In this document: positions 46,555 to 58,476 of the stretch, one piece after another
How positions within the stretch are numbered: the stretch's first letter is position 1
How the letters are laid out: every line of letters begins with the position of its first letter
From: Staphylotrichum longicolle
Lineage: Eukaryota; Ascomycota; Sordariomycetes; Sordariales; Chaetomiaceae
Length of the DNA stretch: 64,000 bases
NCBI GenBank assembly: GCA_019096155.1
Contig: JAHCVI010000002.1
Coordinates: 4,526,001-4,590,000 of the forward strand
Direction of reading: 5' to 3'
Notes under the pieces: generated by a model
Database searches by the model: none
What the model saw: only the letters and a program-made list of their open reading frames with translations
Told to the model about the DNA's origin: nothing
Position numbers and translations under genes: made by a program

Positions 46555-47028
46555 TTGGGGCAAACGCTGGAGCATATATCCGCGACGTTAACAAGTAGGG
46601 GCGCAACCGAATCTTCTGAGCGAGATTCTCTGTTACCAGACGACGACTTTAGCTCTATAGAGCTGCTCGAGCTCCGCACCAAGGCAGCCGATCTTATAGT
46701 CACCTGTGTGGCGAACGTGAGACCGTTAAGCGCACCTCTGACGGAGGGCGCAGGCCAAAAGCACGGGAAAGGAGGAGTCTTCCGGGCCGGGCCCATTCCC
46801 GCTCCTGATGGACAGGAAGCAATGTCCTTGAGGAGAGGACGTCCAAGTACTGTTGGCCGGCGATGATGTTACGACGATCTCGTTAGGAAGCATGCGCAAC
46901 AGCTAGGCCGCGTGAAGCAGATGTTGTGCGACCACTTGAAGTGCAAGGAGCAGGCCCTAGAGTTCAGGCACTTGAAACACTTCAAGAACCATGTAGAGAG
47001 TGTCTACGGCGTCAAACTACGGGCCTGA
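46555..47028 (+). pseudogene. Decayed second copy of the DUF3435 gene 3' end
   Basis: About 160 bases after the DUF3435 stop, the plus frame reads LLELRTKAADLIVTCVANVRP, similar to the KRRIRAADLWSALCKRQEKP of the intact gene. After a nonsense TGA at 46864-46866 it continues CDHLKCKEQALEFRHLKHF and HVESVYGVKLRA up to a stop at 47026-47028. This mirrors the second zinc finger of the gene upstream (CKHPKC, HFRHHVETVH). It therefore looks like a truncated, mutated tandem paralogue covering only the last third. Confidence 0.65.
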
Positions 47029-48339
47029 TCGGGAGAAGGGAGGAGAGTTAACAATTTGATACCAGGGGATAGGAGAAGCATGGGGAGGGGAGAGGAGGGA
47101 GGTGAAAGAGGTGCTCGGGGAGGGCGCGGGTAGCAGAACCATCCTCGTGTTGCTCTCCTCTGTTGTCTGGAACCGGAGGATGGGTAGGCGGCGGTCTTCT
47201 CGAGATTGGAATTGCAGTGTCCGCCAACAACGCGCCGGAAGTCGATCTGGTCTTAGTTGTCAGGCACCCTAGCATTGCCAGCTCGGGCTCGTCGCCCTCG
47301 CCGCCCACACTGCCTTGCCAATGCAAAGAGTAACTTTGCAATTCCCGCTTTTGGCTGGGAGAAGACAGTCATTGGCGCTAAGGCTCGTCGATATCGGTGC
47401 AGTCGGGAGTTCAGCGCAGGCAGGCCGCGGCCATCCAACAATGGCCCGGGCTCAACAGTGCCGGAGAAGCCACCGGGGAGAGTTTGCGTGACAGAGCGAG
47501 GTGACCCCTTTGGACCTCAGCTCTTCGGCGGCCCGGTTCCGGCCAAATGTGTGTCTGGAACACATTCGAGCATCGTATGGTGGCAAGCGCATGTAACGGG
47601 AGGCCAAGAATGGCTGCAAGGGATTCACGTTCCGAACCAGCAGGTTAAACATTTTTGTCCAGCGCTCCCCACTGTGCTTTTCTAGCGTGGGTTAACCGCG
47701 CACGGAATAGGACGAGGCAAAACGACAAGGCCAGAAGAACAGTAAAGATAGCAGTCTCCAAGACCTCCTCTCCCACAGCCGTGATGATACCCTGCTGCAC
47801 GCCCCACACTCGGTGGTCATTTTTCGACCAACAAATGTGGGTTCTTCACGAACGATATCATTGGGTTGCCTGTGAACGAATCACGCGCGACCATGCGAAA
47901 ATAAGACAAACAGCCAGTTTACCCATAAGAGTTCTGTGTCTGCTCAGAAGGTTCAAGAACAGGTAGCTCTGAGGACAAGAAACTGCGCCTTCTGAACAAC
48001 GACGAAGACCAGAAGCTGTCGTATCATGGTGGGGGCGAAAACGTGTTTCTGGCCCTGGTAGTGTTGCGTGGGCTGGCCTGTGCGCTGGCCCACCACACCA
48101 CTTTGTTCCTTTGCAGGCAGCTCTCTGGCCCACATCTTCCTCCCACATGACCACCGTCAGATCACCAGTTTCAGTGCCCTTTTCGTTCCACAGGTAGGTT
48201 AGTTCACTTTCTTTTTGGGTTGAACTGCTGACTCAGCAGAATTTGGGTCACGTGTTGAAGACGTTTTCTGAGAATTAAAACGGTAGGGAACGCGGATGCG
48301 CTCAGTTTTCACTATTCCGTTTCCCAACTCCGTTTCCCA
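47029..48339. other. Gene-free accessory sequence
   Basis: No conserved frame is seen. It lies between the recombinase relic and the left inverted-repeat copy, and may be old mobile-element sequence. Confidence 0.45.
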
Positions 48340-48354
48340 TCTGTGCTGGGCCGT

Positions 48355-48836
48355 GATCATAACATCGCCTTGTGGCCACAAGTTCCACCAACGCGTTGCC
48401 AACCAAACGCGTTTGCGCCCCTCCTGTGTACATCTTGGCAGAGTGCAAGGCGCAGTAGCTGAGTTTGCCAACTGCGCCCTCGGTGATCAGGCTGTGGTGC
48501 TGGCGCCGCCAATCATGTCGGAACAGTCGCAGGGATGGGTGGGACGCCGGATCAGCGGCCAAGGGTCAAGATTTTCCGATGGCCGATCCGAAAAATTTGC
48601 TGACTAATTTGGCTGTGGCACAGTTGCAGTGGCTGGCGCGGCTGGCGTAAGCACCCACGATGGCACAGGACGCTCCTCCCTTTCTTTTCCACCTCATTGA
48701 GGGCATCCATCCGCGATGATCGTTGACCGGTTGGATAATCCCATTAGAAAGTGTCTTGATGCCTTTTGCGCCTCGTTCAATACGGTCTGCACAGACCGGA
48801 CGATCTCGCGCGTTCCAGACGCGCTCGGTTAATGCT
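48355..48836 (+). mobile_element. Copy A of a ~0.5 kb inverted-repeat element (MITE-like)
   Basis: This stretch matches, along its whole length, the reverse complement of 59160-59660. Shared blocks include GCGCCCCTCCTGTGTACATC, CTTGGCAGAGTGCAAGGCG, CCAATCATGTCG, TGCTGACTAATTTGGCTGTG and CGGTCTGCACAGAC. Differences are scattered substitutions and small indels, so the copies are old. Its left terminal repeat is diverged beyond easy recognition; its right end (about 48,735-48,830) matches the terminal repeat of copy B. It has no coding frame of its own, so it is probably non-autonomous. Confidence 0.75.
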
Positions 48837-49264
48837 GTAAAGTCAGGCATGTATAAAAACCATAAAAAAAGCGCCTACTAAAGACCGTTGACCAGGAATT
48901 CAACTCTTGGTCCGGTGTGACCAGTTGTGCATGCTCACTACCAGAAAGCCTCGGTTTCCCACACCGCGTCTTCAACCATTGTGTGGCTCTAGAACAAACC
49001 TCCAGTGGCGCCATTGACGGCCCGAACATAATCTTCGGGATGATTGGTAGAATCCTGGCCGTTGACCTTCCAGATCGGCCGCCCGGTGAAAAACTCTCGC
49101 CCATGCTCTTTTAAGCTGCCAACACTGAGAGGCTTGGCCGCAACGACCGCCTGGCACCTGCGTAATCCCTGGACCATGAGTCTGTAGAGTGCGTACCGCA
49201 AGGTACACGTAGAACCTTCGGCGGGGATGACCCAGCAGTCGATTGGGCAGTCTGCGTTCCTGAT
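48837..49264. other. Intergenic, no gene seen
   Basis: Between repeat copy A and the next gene. It includes a possible promoter for the gene at 49265, but no element is distinct. Confidence 0.5.
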
Positions 49265-50097
49265 ATGTTCGGGCTTACGGGCCCGAAACTGGAGCACCAA
49301 CAAATATCGGCCGTCCCAGCCCCCAAGCCAACGACCGCCGCGATCACGGCGGGAGAGTACACTACGACGGCTGGCGTGGCACTGACCCCAGAAATCTCAA
49401 TCACCCCGGCGTACGCCATGTCGACAACAGTCAGTTACGGTGTCCCGCCGCACACAGCCTACACGACGGCCTCCTACGACACCACTGCATCGGTCACGGC
49501 GGAGCCCTACACGGCCTACACCACCTCCACGTACATGACACCTTCTCGCGAACCAGGACACGCCCCACAACTGTCGGAAGAGTCCGAGGACCCACTCGCG
49601 ACCATTGACCCCGCAGCCGGCATGACGATGACGGGCTCCTCGACGCGGGAGACACAAGCCCGGCACGTGCGGTTCGGGTCGCATGGCTCCGACGACTCGT
49701 CTGACCTTGCCGACGCGTTCGCCCAAGTCGACATCTGCGGCCCTGCCGCGCAGCAGCAGCAGCTGGTGGCCGCCGAAGCTGAGCCCCTCTTGGCGGGGAC
49801 CCACGTCAAGAAGGGCATGGTCCGGTTCGAGCACGCGGGACAGAAGTTCAAGACGCGGTCCGACCAGTGGGTGCAGGTGTCGACGACCGAGGGCGCTGTC
49901 TACTGGCAGTTCACACACCCGTCATCGGGCCAGTCGTACTGGACGTGGGATTTTGGGCAGACTCTGGAGAGCCAGCTTGCAGTGTCCCAGGGTCTGGGGG
50001 ACCAGACTTCGGGGACCGGAAGAGCGGTGGGAAGGGCGATAAGAAAGGCAAGGGGAAGGCTACAAAAGGCGGTAGGGGGAACCCACGCAAGAAGTGA
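49265..50097 (+). CDS. Unrecognised Thr/Tyr/Ser-rich protein
   Basis: Codon use is GC-rich at wobble positions and the protein is clearly non-random, so I take it as coding. The N-terminal 120 residues are rich in Thr, Ala, Tyr and Pro (TAYTTASYDTTASVTAEPYTAYTT). An acidic region follows (ESEDPLATIDP), then a possible small folded part (KKGMVRFEHAGQKFKTRSDQWVQVSTTEGAVYWQFTHPSSGQSYWTWDF). The main frame runs on to 50194, but its last 70 residues look unnatural. A one-base shift near 49995-50025 gives a Lys/Gly-rich basic tail (GDKKGKGKATKGGRGNPRKK) ending at 50097, which I prefer. Either a frameshift or an error is present. No function can be assigned. Confidence 0.5.
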
Positions 50098-50194
50098 AGG
50101 GCGGGATCAGTGTTGGGTACCTGGTTGGGCATGGTGTGAGAGAGTTGGACGTGACACATTCCCTTGGCTGGTCGCCTTATGGGAGATCGGATAG

Positions 50195-51352
50195 GCATTC
50201 TTTTGGGTTCATGTTTTTTCTTTGGCCTGCCTTCGTACATGTAGTTTATTGATTGCTGCTCCACCATTTTCCTGCCACATCATGACGGTTAAGATGCGCA
50301 ATGTCACCACAGACCTGCCCAGTTCTTGAGCCAAGGGTGGGATGTCGTCGCTGGCGCGCCTAGAAGGCAGGTATCCCGACTGCCTCTGACGTCTTGCATA
50401 CAGAAATTCAGCATACGAAGCGTTGAGTCCCGCGACGGCTCAAGTCTGGTCACCTCGTTCGCGGATATCCGTCCGCCGCCACGGAAGGTTCCCAAGTGGT
50501 CAGGGACGTCGGGAACAAATCTCCCTGTGTCTTCGCAGAGCCGAGCTGAACGTCCTGAACCAAACCCTTGCTCGTCTTAACCCACCAAACCCAGTGGGCG
50601 TATTCTTCCGCGTGTCTACGTTCCAACCAGGGCCAGAGATCCGGCTCAACCAAATCCCTGGCGACATACCCAAACGGGCGCCAAGACAAAGCACGGGAGG
50701 AGTCGTCCTGGAGGCGGAAATTGTGGCGATGTCGTCATGTGATTTTGCGTTGGCTTTGGCCATCTTGCCGCTTTGGGGTGTTGAGGGGCAGTGCTGGTTG
50801 GAGGATTTGGGACGTCAACACCAACGGGGGAAAATCAAAAAGATGGCGAGCTCTCAACTAGCTGAAACAGAGTCACGCGGACCTCCGGCTTTGTCAGTGT
50901 TGTGTTCTCAGAGTTGAAGGAGTGGAGATTCTCCAGGCCATTAGGGAACGGGTGTGGGAAGGACTTTCCATATTGAGGGACGGAGGCGAGCGGACCAGAT
51001 CACTACGATATGGGCCGGCAACACCCTTTGTGAGCGCAACATGGCGCGAAGGGTTTGTGGCTTTTGCGCTAACTTTAAAGCTGTTTCCATATCTGTTGTG
51101 GCTTGTTCTCCTACATGTCTCTTGTCTCCGTGACCAGGTGCTCATGTGGAGGACTGGGCGCCAACTTTGGCAGTCGGCGCATCTCAACCCAAGGCAGATG
51201 AGGCAGGACCATGCAATGCCGACGACAGAGAGACAGACATTCACAACATTGTCCCACCACACCAGCATCAATCTTCCCGCCGCACACACCAGCAAACACC
51301 AGTCTGGTGCCCACACACCACACACCGATCGCTACACGGCTCAACTCCCGCC
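50195..51352. other. Intergenic, no gene seen
   Basis: Between two unrecognised plus-strand genes. Only overlapping short frames. Confidence 0.5.
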
Positions 51353-52120
51353 ATGCACTCCTCAGCAAGACAGCCCGTCCCACCAAAAGGCCCAGACGGA
51401 CTCGCAATAAACGGTCTTGCGCTCCCATCAATGTCGCAGCCACAACAGCAGCCACAAGATCAAAGCCCGCTCGCAGCGGCAGCCACAGCAGCAACAGCAG
51501 GAGCAGAACCCACATCAGCAGCGTTCCCCGCCGCCCCGTCCCCGCTCATGCACTTCCCCCACTGCCGACTCAATATCACCCACATTCCGTACACCCACAA
51601 CGACGGCACCGCATCAGCATCATCACCTGGCAAGATAGAGCAGATTGCCCTGCCAGGCGCCCTTGTGCGCACTCTTCTCTCCCACTTCGAAGAGACCCAG
51701 CAACCATCATTTCCCGGCCCTCCATCACCGCCTGGGACGTCACCACCACCACCAACATCATCATCATCATCATTATCAAGTGCGTACAGCAGCGACGACA
51801 GGGAACGAAAGACAACCTTCTCCACCTCCGTTGCCCCCAACCCGCTCCTGCGGATGCGCATCCAGCGACACTTTGACGACGCCGACGACTGGGTCTTCTC
51901 GCGCTTCCTGCTGGCCGACTTCACCGACTTCCGCGAGGACGAGGCCGAGGCGCTGTCGGCGCAGGGCCAGCTGTGCTTCTGGGCGAGCGTCGTGCTGCAG
52001 CCACTGCCGCAATCTCAGCCACAAGGGGAGGAGCAGGGTGTGAGGATGTGGGAGCTGGGGTTTGTGGTGCAGCGGGTGGGAGTGACGGATCAAGGGAGCG
52101 GGTGGTGTGAGTGTTTTTGA
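51353..52120 (+). CDS. Unrecognised Gln/Pro/Ser-rich protein with conserved-looking C-terminal half
   Basis: Start MHSSARQPVPP at 51353; the frame is open upstream, but that part looks like leader. The product is 255 aa. The first half is low complexity (QPQQQPQDQ, AAAATAATAGA, and PGTSPPPPTSSSSSLSS from a CAT/CAC microsatellite near 51740-51780). Within it, FPHCRLNITHIPYTHN and IEQIALPGALVRTLLSHFEE look structured. The second half (VAPNPLLRMRIQRHFDDADDWVFSRFLLADF, then LCFWASVVLQPLP) has the texture of a conserved fungal protein, but I cannot name it. A GTGAGT at about 52110, just before the stop, could be a donor leading to a further exon. Confidence 0.5.
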   Translation: MHSSARQPVPPKGPDGLAINGLALPSMSQPQQQPQDQSPLAAAATAATAGAEPTSAAFPAAPSPLMHFPHCRLNITHIPYTHNDGTASASSPGKIEQIALPGALVRTLLSHFEETQQPSFPGPPSPPGTSPPPPTSSSSSLSSAYSSDDRERKTTFSTSVAPNPLLRMRIQRHFDDADDWVFSRFLLADFTDFREDEAEALSAQGQLCFWASVVLQPLPQSQPQGEEQGVRMWELGFVVQRVGVTDQGSGWCECF

Positions 52121-54559
52121 TGGGGTGGGGAAGGGGGGTGTGTGTACTTCCTGCTCCCGCTACGGTTACGTCGACCGCAATTTCCTCTCTCTTTTGGCCA
52201 TTTTTTGTGAGGCAACAGCGTTCAACACTCGTTCCAATTGGATACGGTTTGCGCATCAACGAGTGTCAGGGCATCATGGTCTTAGTCGGACTCAAGAAGG
52301 ATCGGCCGGCCAAGCGGATTCGAGTCGGGAGATGGGCATAAATCGGATCTGTTTCTCTTCTTCGCTGTGTTATGTAAGTAATGCTCGACTAAGCAATGGA
52401 CGGTTCGTCGCCCATTGTTGTGGATCAAACGACGCCAGCACGGAGCCAAAATATGTGTCCCACTAAAGCTTGAAGCTTATGGAACGACACGTTCATCAAC
52501 TCGGCGATAACATATTGGTCCCCAAGACGTAAACTCGAGCGTGGTGGACGAGAATATCTGCAGATTCTCACCAGGTACAGGAGGATATTCCACCTAGGAA
52601 CTTCTCGGTCTCGGAGATCACAAAGTTGAATCTCTTGAGATCCGGGATCGCGAGATAAGCTTCCTGGATGACATTCATGGCGGCAATTGCTGGGCCATTC
52701 CTCTATTCTGTATCCACTGCAACCCGACCTACAGGATGCAGAGAGAGAAGACATACAAATAGGAGCACGAGCCATGCGCAAAGTCCAGGCAATATTACGT
52801 CGGAGGGCGCACTTCAACACATGCACCACATGAGTCGAGTCGGCTGTCGTGCAGATGGCCAAGGGCCGTCGAGGTGAGCACTGTCTTGCCGCAGCCAGCC
52901 AAACCGTATTCGGTTATAGAAGCTCACCCTTCAGCCTCGAGTGTTGCTCACTGGGCCTCGCGTCCCCTTGGCGGCGAATCCTTCGACGCCCGAGTCTGCC
53001 CGTGGCACAGTCATGCATGCAGATCGGACGTTTCCTCATCGAAACCCCCCGAGGCCAGAATATCGCCATTCATCCGGGGCAGTAGTGGGGGACCGAAAAC
53101 GCCTCAAACGCTCCAGCGGAGTGGCACTTTGAGTGCGTGCCTAGGTCGTGGGGAAGACACCAACAAGATGGAGACCCTGAAGGCGAGTCTTCTCGCTCTG
53201 GCTGGGCAAGGATATCTGGCTGTGCCTCGCTGGCCACAAATCCCACATCGACGACGCCCCGGTCTGGTGGTAATGCCAAGCGTCAGACCCCTGGCCGGTG
53301 AGATTTCTGCCCCCCTGGAGCTTTTCCCACGCCACCAATGCCGGGCCCCACTCACGCCCCCAAACTCGTCAAGGCGACTTTGAATCGGGGCTGCATCTCC
53401 AGGCTTCCCCTTCCAGATGCTCGGGCTCCCAGCTGCACCTGACGATCGAATCAGCACCATAGGTCACGGGGAGAAGAGCTGCCCGCAGAACACACAGTGC
53501 CCTCTGCCCATTGGTTTGCACAGTCTGAACAAGGCGCCCCAACATTCTCCCGAAGGAGGGAAGGGCACTTTGCTCTGTGCACACTTGCACAAGTCCGTTC
53601 TTCAGAGGCGCCAGTTGTCGCGCTTTGTCCCCGTAGTTAGAACCTCTCCTCCCTTCCATGGGGTTTTACCCGGGTTTTGTGGCACGCTGAACCCCGGCCA
53701 AACGCTGGCGTCAGAGGCCACGAAGGCATCTTGCTGGGAAGGGATAGCCTCGATCCATTTCAGTGCTCTGTCGGTCTCCAGGCGTCTTACGACGCTAAGA
53801 CGGCGCTTGGGCCGGTGTTCTCGAGGGCTCGACACAACAGACCTTATCTGTTCAACCCGCGACAAAAATCGACGCACAGACTCAAGAGGTTCAATGAGGA
53901 TAACCTCGGCAACGAGGATCTGAGCATGTTATGTGACATCACACCCATCAACGAGTGGAAGACTTCGGAGAATGCAGGCCATACTGGCGAGAAAGGGTCT
54001 GGGACAACAGAAGCTGAATAGGGTTGCGCGCTTTCTTCATCTCCTTTCTCTTCAGTTTCTTTTTACTTCACCCTGATAACAGCCAGCCGAAAAGAAAAAC
54101 AAAGATTAATTATGTAGAAGTCTGTCAGTCAACTGCAAGGTAGTCGTTTAGCCAGTGTTCTGTCTCTGTTCGATATCGTGACCGCACACGACGTAGAAAC
54201 TTCCACGACGGCGTGCATACCATTGATAATTGCACCCTCGCGAGGCGCTTCCATCTGCTGCCCTGAGCAACTTGGGGGGTGGAATATGGCACTCCGAAAT
54301 TTGACACGATGACAACCCAGACCTGCAGGGAGTTCCAATCCCCCCTCGGCGGTTAGTACCATGCCTGATTTAGTAATCAGCAAAGTTAATTTAACCCTAC
54401 CCCTGGGAACAATCTTTAGTGGTGACAAGTCAAGTCACGCGGGCAAGATCTTCTTTGACGAGTGGCTAAGTAAGTATGACGAAGCTTCTGATTCCTGTAA
54501 AAAATTTATCCCCAACTTTTACCACCGGTGGTTTGTGAAGAGTTTATTTTAGACCGATT
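52121..54559. other. Gene-free accessory stretch with relics
   Basis: No intact gene. It includes the P-loop relic described separately. Minus frames around 52.5-52.7 kb give short protein-like segments with stops between them (for example AYLAIPDLKRFNFVIS and HHARVYVLG, the latter BTB/POZ-like). The ORF at 53417-53923 shows no domain. Confidence 0.45.
52800..52910 (-). pseudogene. P-loop (NACHT-like) relic
   Basis: The minus frame reads GLAGCGKTVLTSTALGHLHD, a perfect Walker A (GxxGxGKT) in the form usual for NACHT domains of fungal NLR/STAND proteins. Upstream and downstream in the frame there are stop codons, and no Walker B or effector domain can be traced. It is probably a fragment of a lost NLR-type gene. 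A chance match to a 10-residue motif is possible, but the flanking residues also fit. Confidence 0.45.
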
Positions 54560-55093
54560 ATGAAGAATCATTTGCTTCGAAGCATCACATTCCACCCGCA
54601 CTGGTGGGGACATCACCATCTGCCGTGGTTAGGGGAACGGAAAGGGTTGCCGAGCGTGGCTCGAAACACCACCTCCCCGAGCTTTCGAGCCACACACGAA
54701 AACAATGACCCATTTGGTCTGCTATCGGCTTACAAGGAACCTACCGCATTCCAACAATCTCAGGCCATCGCCAAGGCTACAATCGTTCCTGGAGCTGCTG
54801 GGTGTTGGGGGATTACTTCGGGCTGGCCATGCTGCTTCAAGTCGCTTTTACCTGCGAGCTGGCGGGCACGTCGTGTCCGGCGCTTTTATGAGAACCAGAA
54901 CGCGGCTATCGAAATGCTGCTTCAGACAGTTGCCGAGCACCAAGCCCGCGCGCGAACCGAGGCCGCGGCAGAAGCGCTGCGTTTCAAAATAGCCGTGTAC
55001 GGCTCACTGGTGGCAAACGTCGTCCTATCTGGTGTGCATGAGCGCCTCGTCCTCGCAAGCCTGCTCTCATCATCTGAGCAGTCCATCAATTGA
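54560..55093 (+). pseudogene. 5' fragment of a cation diffusion facilitator (CDF) transporter
   Basis: The frame encodes 177 aa. Its part RVRRFYENQNAAIEML, then the helical EHQARARTEAAAEALRFKIAVYGSLVANVVL, is the hallmark cytosolic N-terminal region and first membrane helix of fungal CDF metal transporters (Mn/Zn type). Intact members then continue with the second membrane helix and the DxxxD metal sites. Here the match stops abruptly at about 55035, the frame ends VHERLVLASLLSSSEQSIN, and no CDF sequence follows. The protein would lack five of six membrane helices and all metal ligands. A truncation by insertion, deletion or recombination is the simplest reading. Confidence 0.65.
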
Positions 55094-57125
55094 GGTCCGA
55101 TTGTACTTGGGGCCCTGCCAACAATCACCCCACGGTCTCTATGGCCTAGGGTACAGGGACGAGAGGGTCTTTCATTCGACCGTGGCTCGGCAATCGCGTC
55201 AAAAGCACTAGAAACGAGACAGTACTACACTGCAAAGAGCCTTGGGTCCAGCCTCAGGAGTTCTAAACTCTTCTGTTCTGCTACGTGTCATGACGATGGC
55301 GTTGAGCGAGTCTGAAACTCCAATCCAACCGGGCATCATCTGGCCCTTATGAGGAGTGACTCTTGTTTTCGACTGACACATGATAGGTGGTTGACGTGTC
55401 ACATACCTGATTGCGGGCGTCGAGTTATACGAAGGACACTGCAGCTCCACGAGAAACGGGTTCGTTCAAAAGAATCCTCCGAGTCGGTGCGTTGGATAAG
55501 GCCAGGTAGCGCAAATCGCAACGTTTTCCGATCTCTGAAGAGGATTAAAGGAAATACCTAAACAATACACCGAGATGGAACGTGTTCAATGCGATGATCT
55601 GGACTGTAGCGGGCTGAATCAAACCACGGCATTTACAGGGAATGTGCATTAGCCCGACGTGTACTACCTGGTTGAAGGCGCGATCCTCGTAACGACAAGG
55701 CATCCCGGTGTTCCCACTCCCAAATACAGTATTGTATACTCTAGCTGCTTGACAAGCGTATGTCGCCGGAAGTTTCTGCGCCGAGGAGATCAACCAATCA
55801 CGCTTATCTCTGCTGCTCGTCCCGCGGCGAATATATATGTGTCCGAAACGCTCACCTTAGGGTCGACTCTGATCTGAAACCTCTTCAATTGCTTTGTTTG
55901 ACAAATTTGCATTCCCGTCCTTCTCCTAGACGCTCTCCACCATTTCTTCCTCGCGCTTCCTCTTCAGCTGCTTCCTGTCTGACAGCGCAACTGCAGCGTC
56001 ACCTTCCGAGCATCCTGTCAAGCAACTTCGTTGCTTACTACGCAAAACTGCAACTATGGATGTGTGCTACTGCGCAAACTACTACGTATGTGTATGTGGG
56101 CTTGAGAAACAATTACTCGGTAAGGCTGAAAATCGTCCGGTGTTAGTCCTCCATCCGATGTACCAACACTGTCTTCCAGTTTGGTGAACGATGTATACTA
56201 TGCACAGTAAGTTTACTATCCTCACTTCGCTTTTTGTTGTTATTTTTTAGTGTGTGGTAGCGGTAGTGGTGGCAGTGGTGGCGGCAGTAGTGATTGTTCT
56301 GGTTGAGTGAGATGACTGATTCATCCCCAGGTCCTTAAGAGCGGGACCTCTCTTACCCCTAGTCTCCTTTCGACCCTTCCGCTAAAACAACAAATCAGCG
56401 ACATTTCTGGCGAGAGAGAGGCCCGTTTAGGCACCGCTCCCACACCAAGCGCTCCCCATTTGCTTCACTATGTTTTCACAGGTAGTGGTTGTGCTTCCTC
56501 TGCCACGTGGAATTGATGATTCCAAGCTTTCGAACCGGGGGTGGTCTCCTAGGGTTTGGTATCCGACGTCTAAGGGTATCAATGGCCTGTTTCCTTCTCC
56601 CTGCTCAATGAAACAGGGACAGGCCATTCCTAGAAACACTACCACAGCTAGATGCACCAAGTGCGACATATCGTTCCTGGATTAGAACCTGTAAACCGCG
56701 CTCCGCGACAGACTCACCGTGGCTTTCTGGCGGTGAAAATACACGTGAGACCAGTTCGCAAGCTTCTGTCGCCCAAGAAGACTGCATTGGACAAAACGGA
56801 AGCTTCCAAATGTCCCGTAACTTACAGTGTCCAGTACGAATGCGTAGTATTGCTGTAAACCTTGGCCTCAACCTTTTACGGGAGACCGTGAATATCATCC
56901 GGGGCTCGGCCATGACCTCGACCCAAGGGCGCCAAATTAAAGCGGTTGGCAAGCTCGATCGATGCCAAGGCTGGACCACCACCGAGGTCTGTGCCGTGAG
57001 CCCCAGGCATACCGCCACACAAACCCACACAAACCCTTCCTCCCTCTCCCCGCTCTCTTCAGACCTCGGCGCTGCTCCTGGGTGCCTCAGGTAGGTAAGG
57101 TAGGTAGTCAAACTCGCCCTCGTAG
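55094..57125. other. Gene-free accessory stretch
   Basis: Two kilobases without a credible gene. A small Cys-rich frame at 56056-56190 (MDVCYCANYYVCVCGLEKQ) contains a good GTAAGG donor but I could not close a spliced gene. A (GGT/GGC)n run lies near 56260-56295. Confidence 0.45.
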
Positions 57126-58476
57126 GTGAAAGAACAGCACCGATTTGTCGTCTTCATCGAGAACAAGGTCTCCAGAGTGCCCAACGACGCTCATCATCTG
57201 ACCGACCGCTTCGACTTGGGTGCTACAGACAAGAAAACTGGCTGGAGTCGACTTGGCAAGGTGTTTCATCAAGGCCGAAATGTTTGTACTTTTCTTCTGA
57301 GCAAAGAGCAAGTCAGTGGCATGATTCGCGACGTTGAGTATGCTCAGCATCAGCTTCATATGGCGCTGACATTGGCGTCCGTTAATAATCACCGCCTCAT
57401 GGTAAGCCCCAGACCGCTTGTCAGCAGTCACTCTCAGCCTACTAGCATCTAACGAACTGACTCGCTTGATTACGGAAGGTAATCGACAGCAAGCCAGCTG
57501 GTGGTCACCATCGAGGAGCTTGTGAATCACGGCAAGACGCTCGAGAAGCCTGAAGACAACAGCAGGCTGCGCCGCGCCGTCCCGGAAGTCAACCCCGAGA
57601 TAACCCAGCACACTGCAGCAGAGCCGCGTACAACGAACGAGACTCCTGTTGTAGCATCCGTCGTGAATGCATCCTCTCCTCTAGTTGCAATGGCCTCCAC
57701 AAACTCAATAAAGAAGGGGACTGCCTGGGTCGTCAAAGGCTTGCGCAAGCTGGGCCAATGGCATCAGAATGCTGAGGCTGCCAACGGCTCTGCTACCCGT
57801 CAGGAGGCTGAAGGCGGCGGCGAAGGCAGTTACGACGCCGACGACGAGTCGGGCGACGACAACAGCAATTCGACTGGCAGAAATGGCCCAGCTGACGATA
57901 TTGGACCTGTTGAGCAGCTCACCGCAGATTTCCCAACCCAAGACTCCGGGGGTGTTGTCTCAAATGCAAATGGAATCGAAAACGCTCTCATCCAACGTGG
58001 GGGGTATCCTCTTCCAAGTACCTGTGGATTCCGCGGAGTATATCTCGGCAGTCAATCCCTATGAAAACCCAGATAGCTAACCCGACGATCCACTAGCGGC
58101 TGTCAGGGTCGGCGAGGCTATGAGACCTATGCCGGCCGAGGCGTGGGACAAAGCAAAGGACAAGCCGTTCGAATGGCTTATGGACCTTGTATCTTCGGCT
58201 TGCTCTACTGTATACCCGACTGACGCCGAGAAGGGCATAGAGGATGACACAGAGGACGGCACAGAGGACGGCGCAGAGGACGGCATAGAGGACGGCACAA
58301 ATAACTCATCGATCACGGTTGACATCCAGCTGTCAACGGACATCTTCATCGCCGAAGCTGTGGATCTAGGGTCTTGCAGGCATAACGCGGCTGCGAGGCT
58401 CCGTTTCTGTGTCCTAGACACTTCCCTTCACTTTGGCGGTCAAGTCCTTAGTGTCGACGAGCCCTGTGCTGCCTAG
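57126..58476 (+). pseudogene. Broken gene with HeLo-like/STAND N-terminal helical domain
   Basis: The first part (KKTGWSRLGKVFHQGRNVC, then SKEQVSGMIRDVEYAQHQLHMALTLA) resembles the alpha-helical N-terminal domains of fungal cell-death and STAND proteins (HeLo-like/SesA type). After an intron at about 57403-57498 (donor GTAAGC), the frame continues LVVTIEELVNHGKTLEKPEDNSRLRRAVPEV into an acidic, Ser/Asn-rich linker. Near 57960 the sense changes frame (to NVGGILFQVPVDSAEYISAVNPYENPDS), a TAA stop follows at about 58078, and open sequence resumes (AMRPMPAEAWDKAKDKPFEWLMDLV). A tandem GAGGACGGCACA array encodes DDTEDGTEDGAEDGIEDGT. The start is not found. Two breaks make it a pseudogene. The domain call is moderate. 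Confidence 0.5.
58236..58300 (+). repeat. 12-bp tandem repeat (acidic peptide array)
   Basis: Five or so imperfect units of GAGGACGGCACA/GAGGACGGCATA encode E-D-G-T/A/I. They lie within the broken HeLo-like gene, and array length probably varies between strains. Confidence 0.75.

Noticed and set aside
56056..56190. Small Cys-rich frame that might be an effector or zinc protein
   Set aside because: Only about 43 codons; splicing at its GTAAGG donor leads to immediate stops with the nearest acceptors, and no signal peptide is present.
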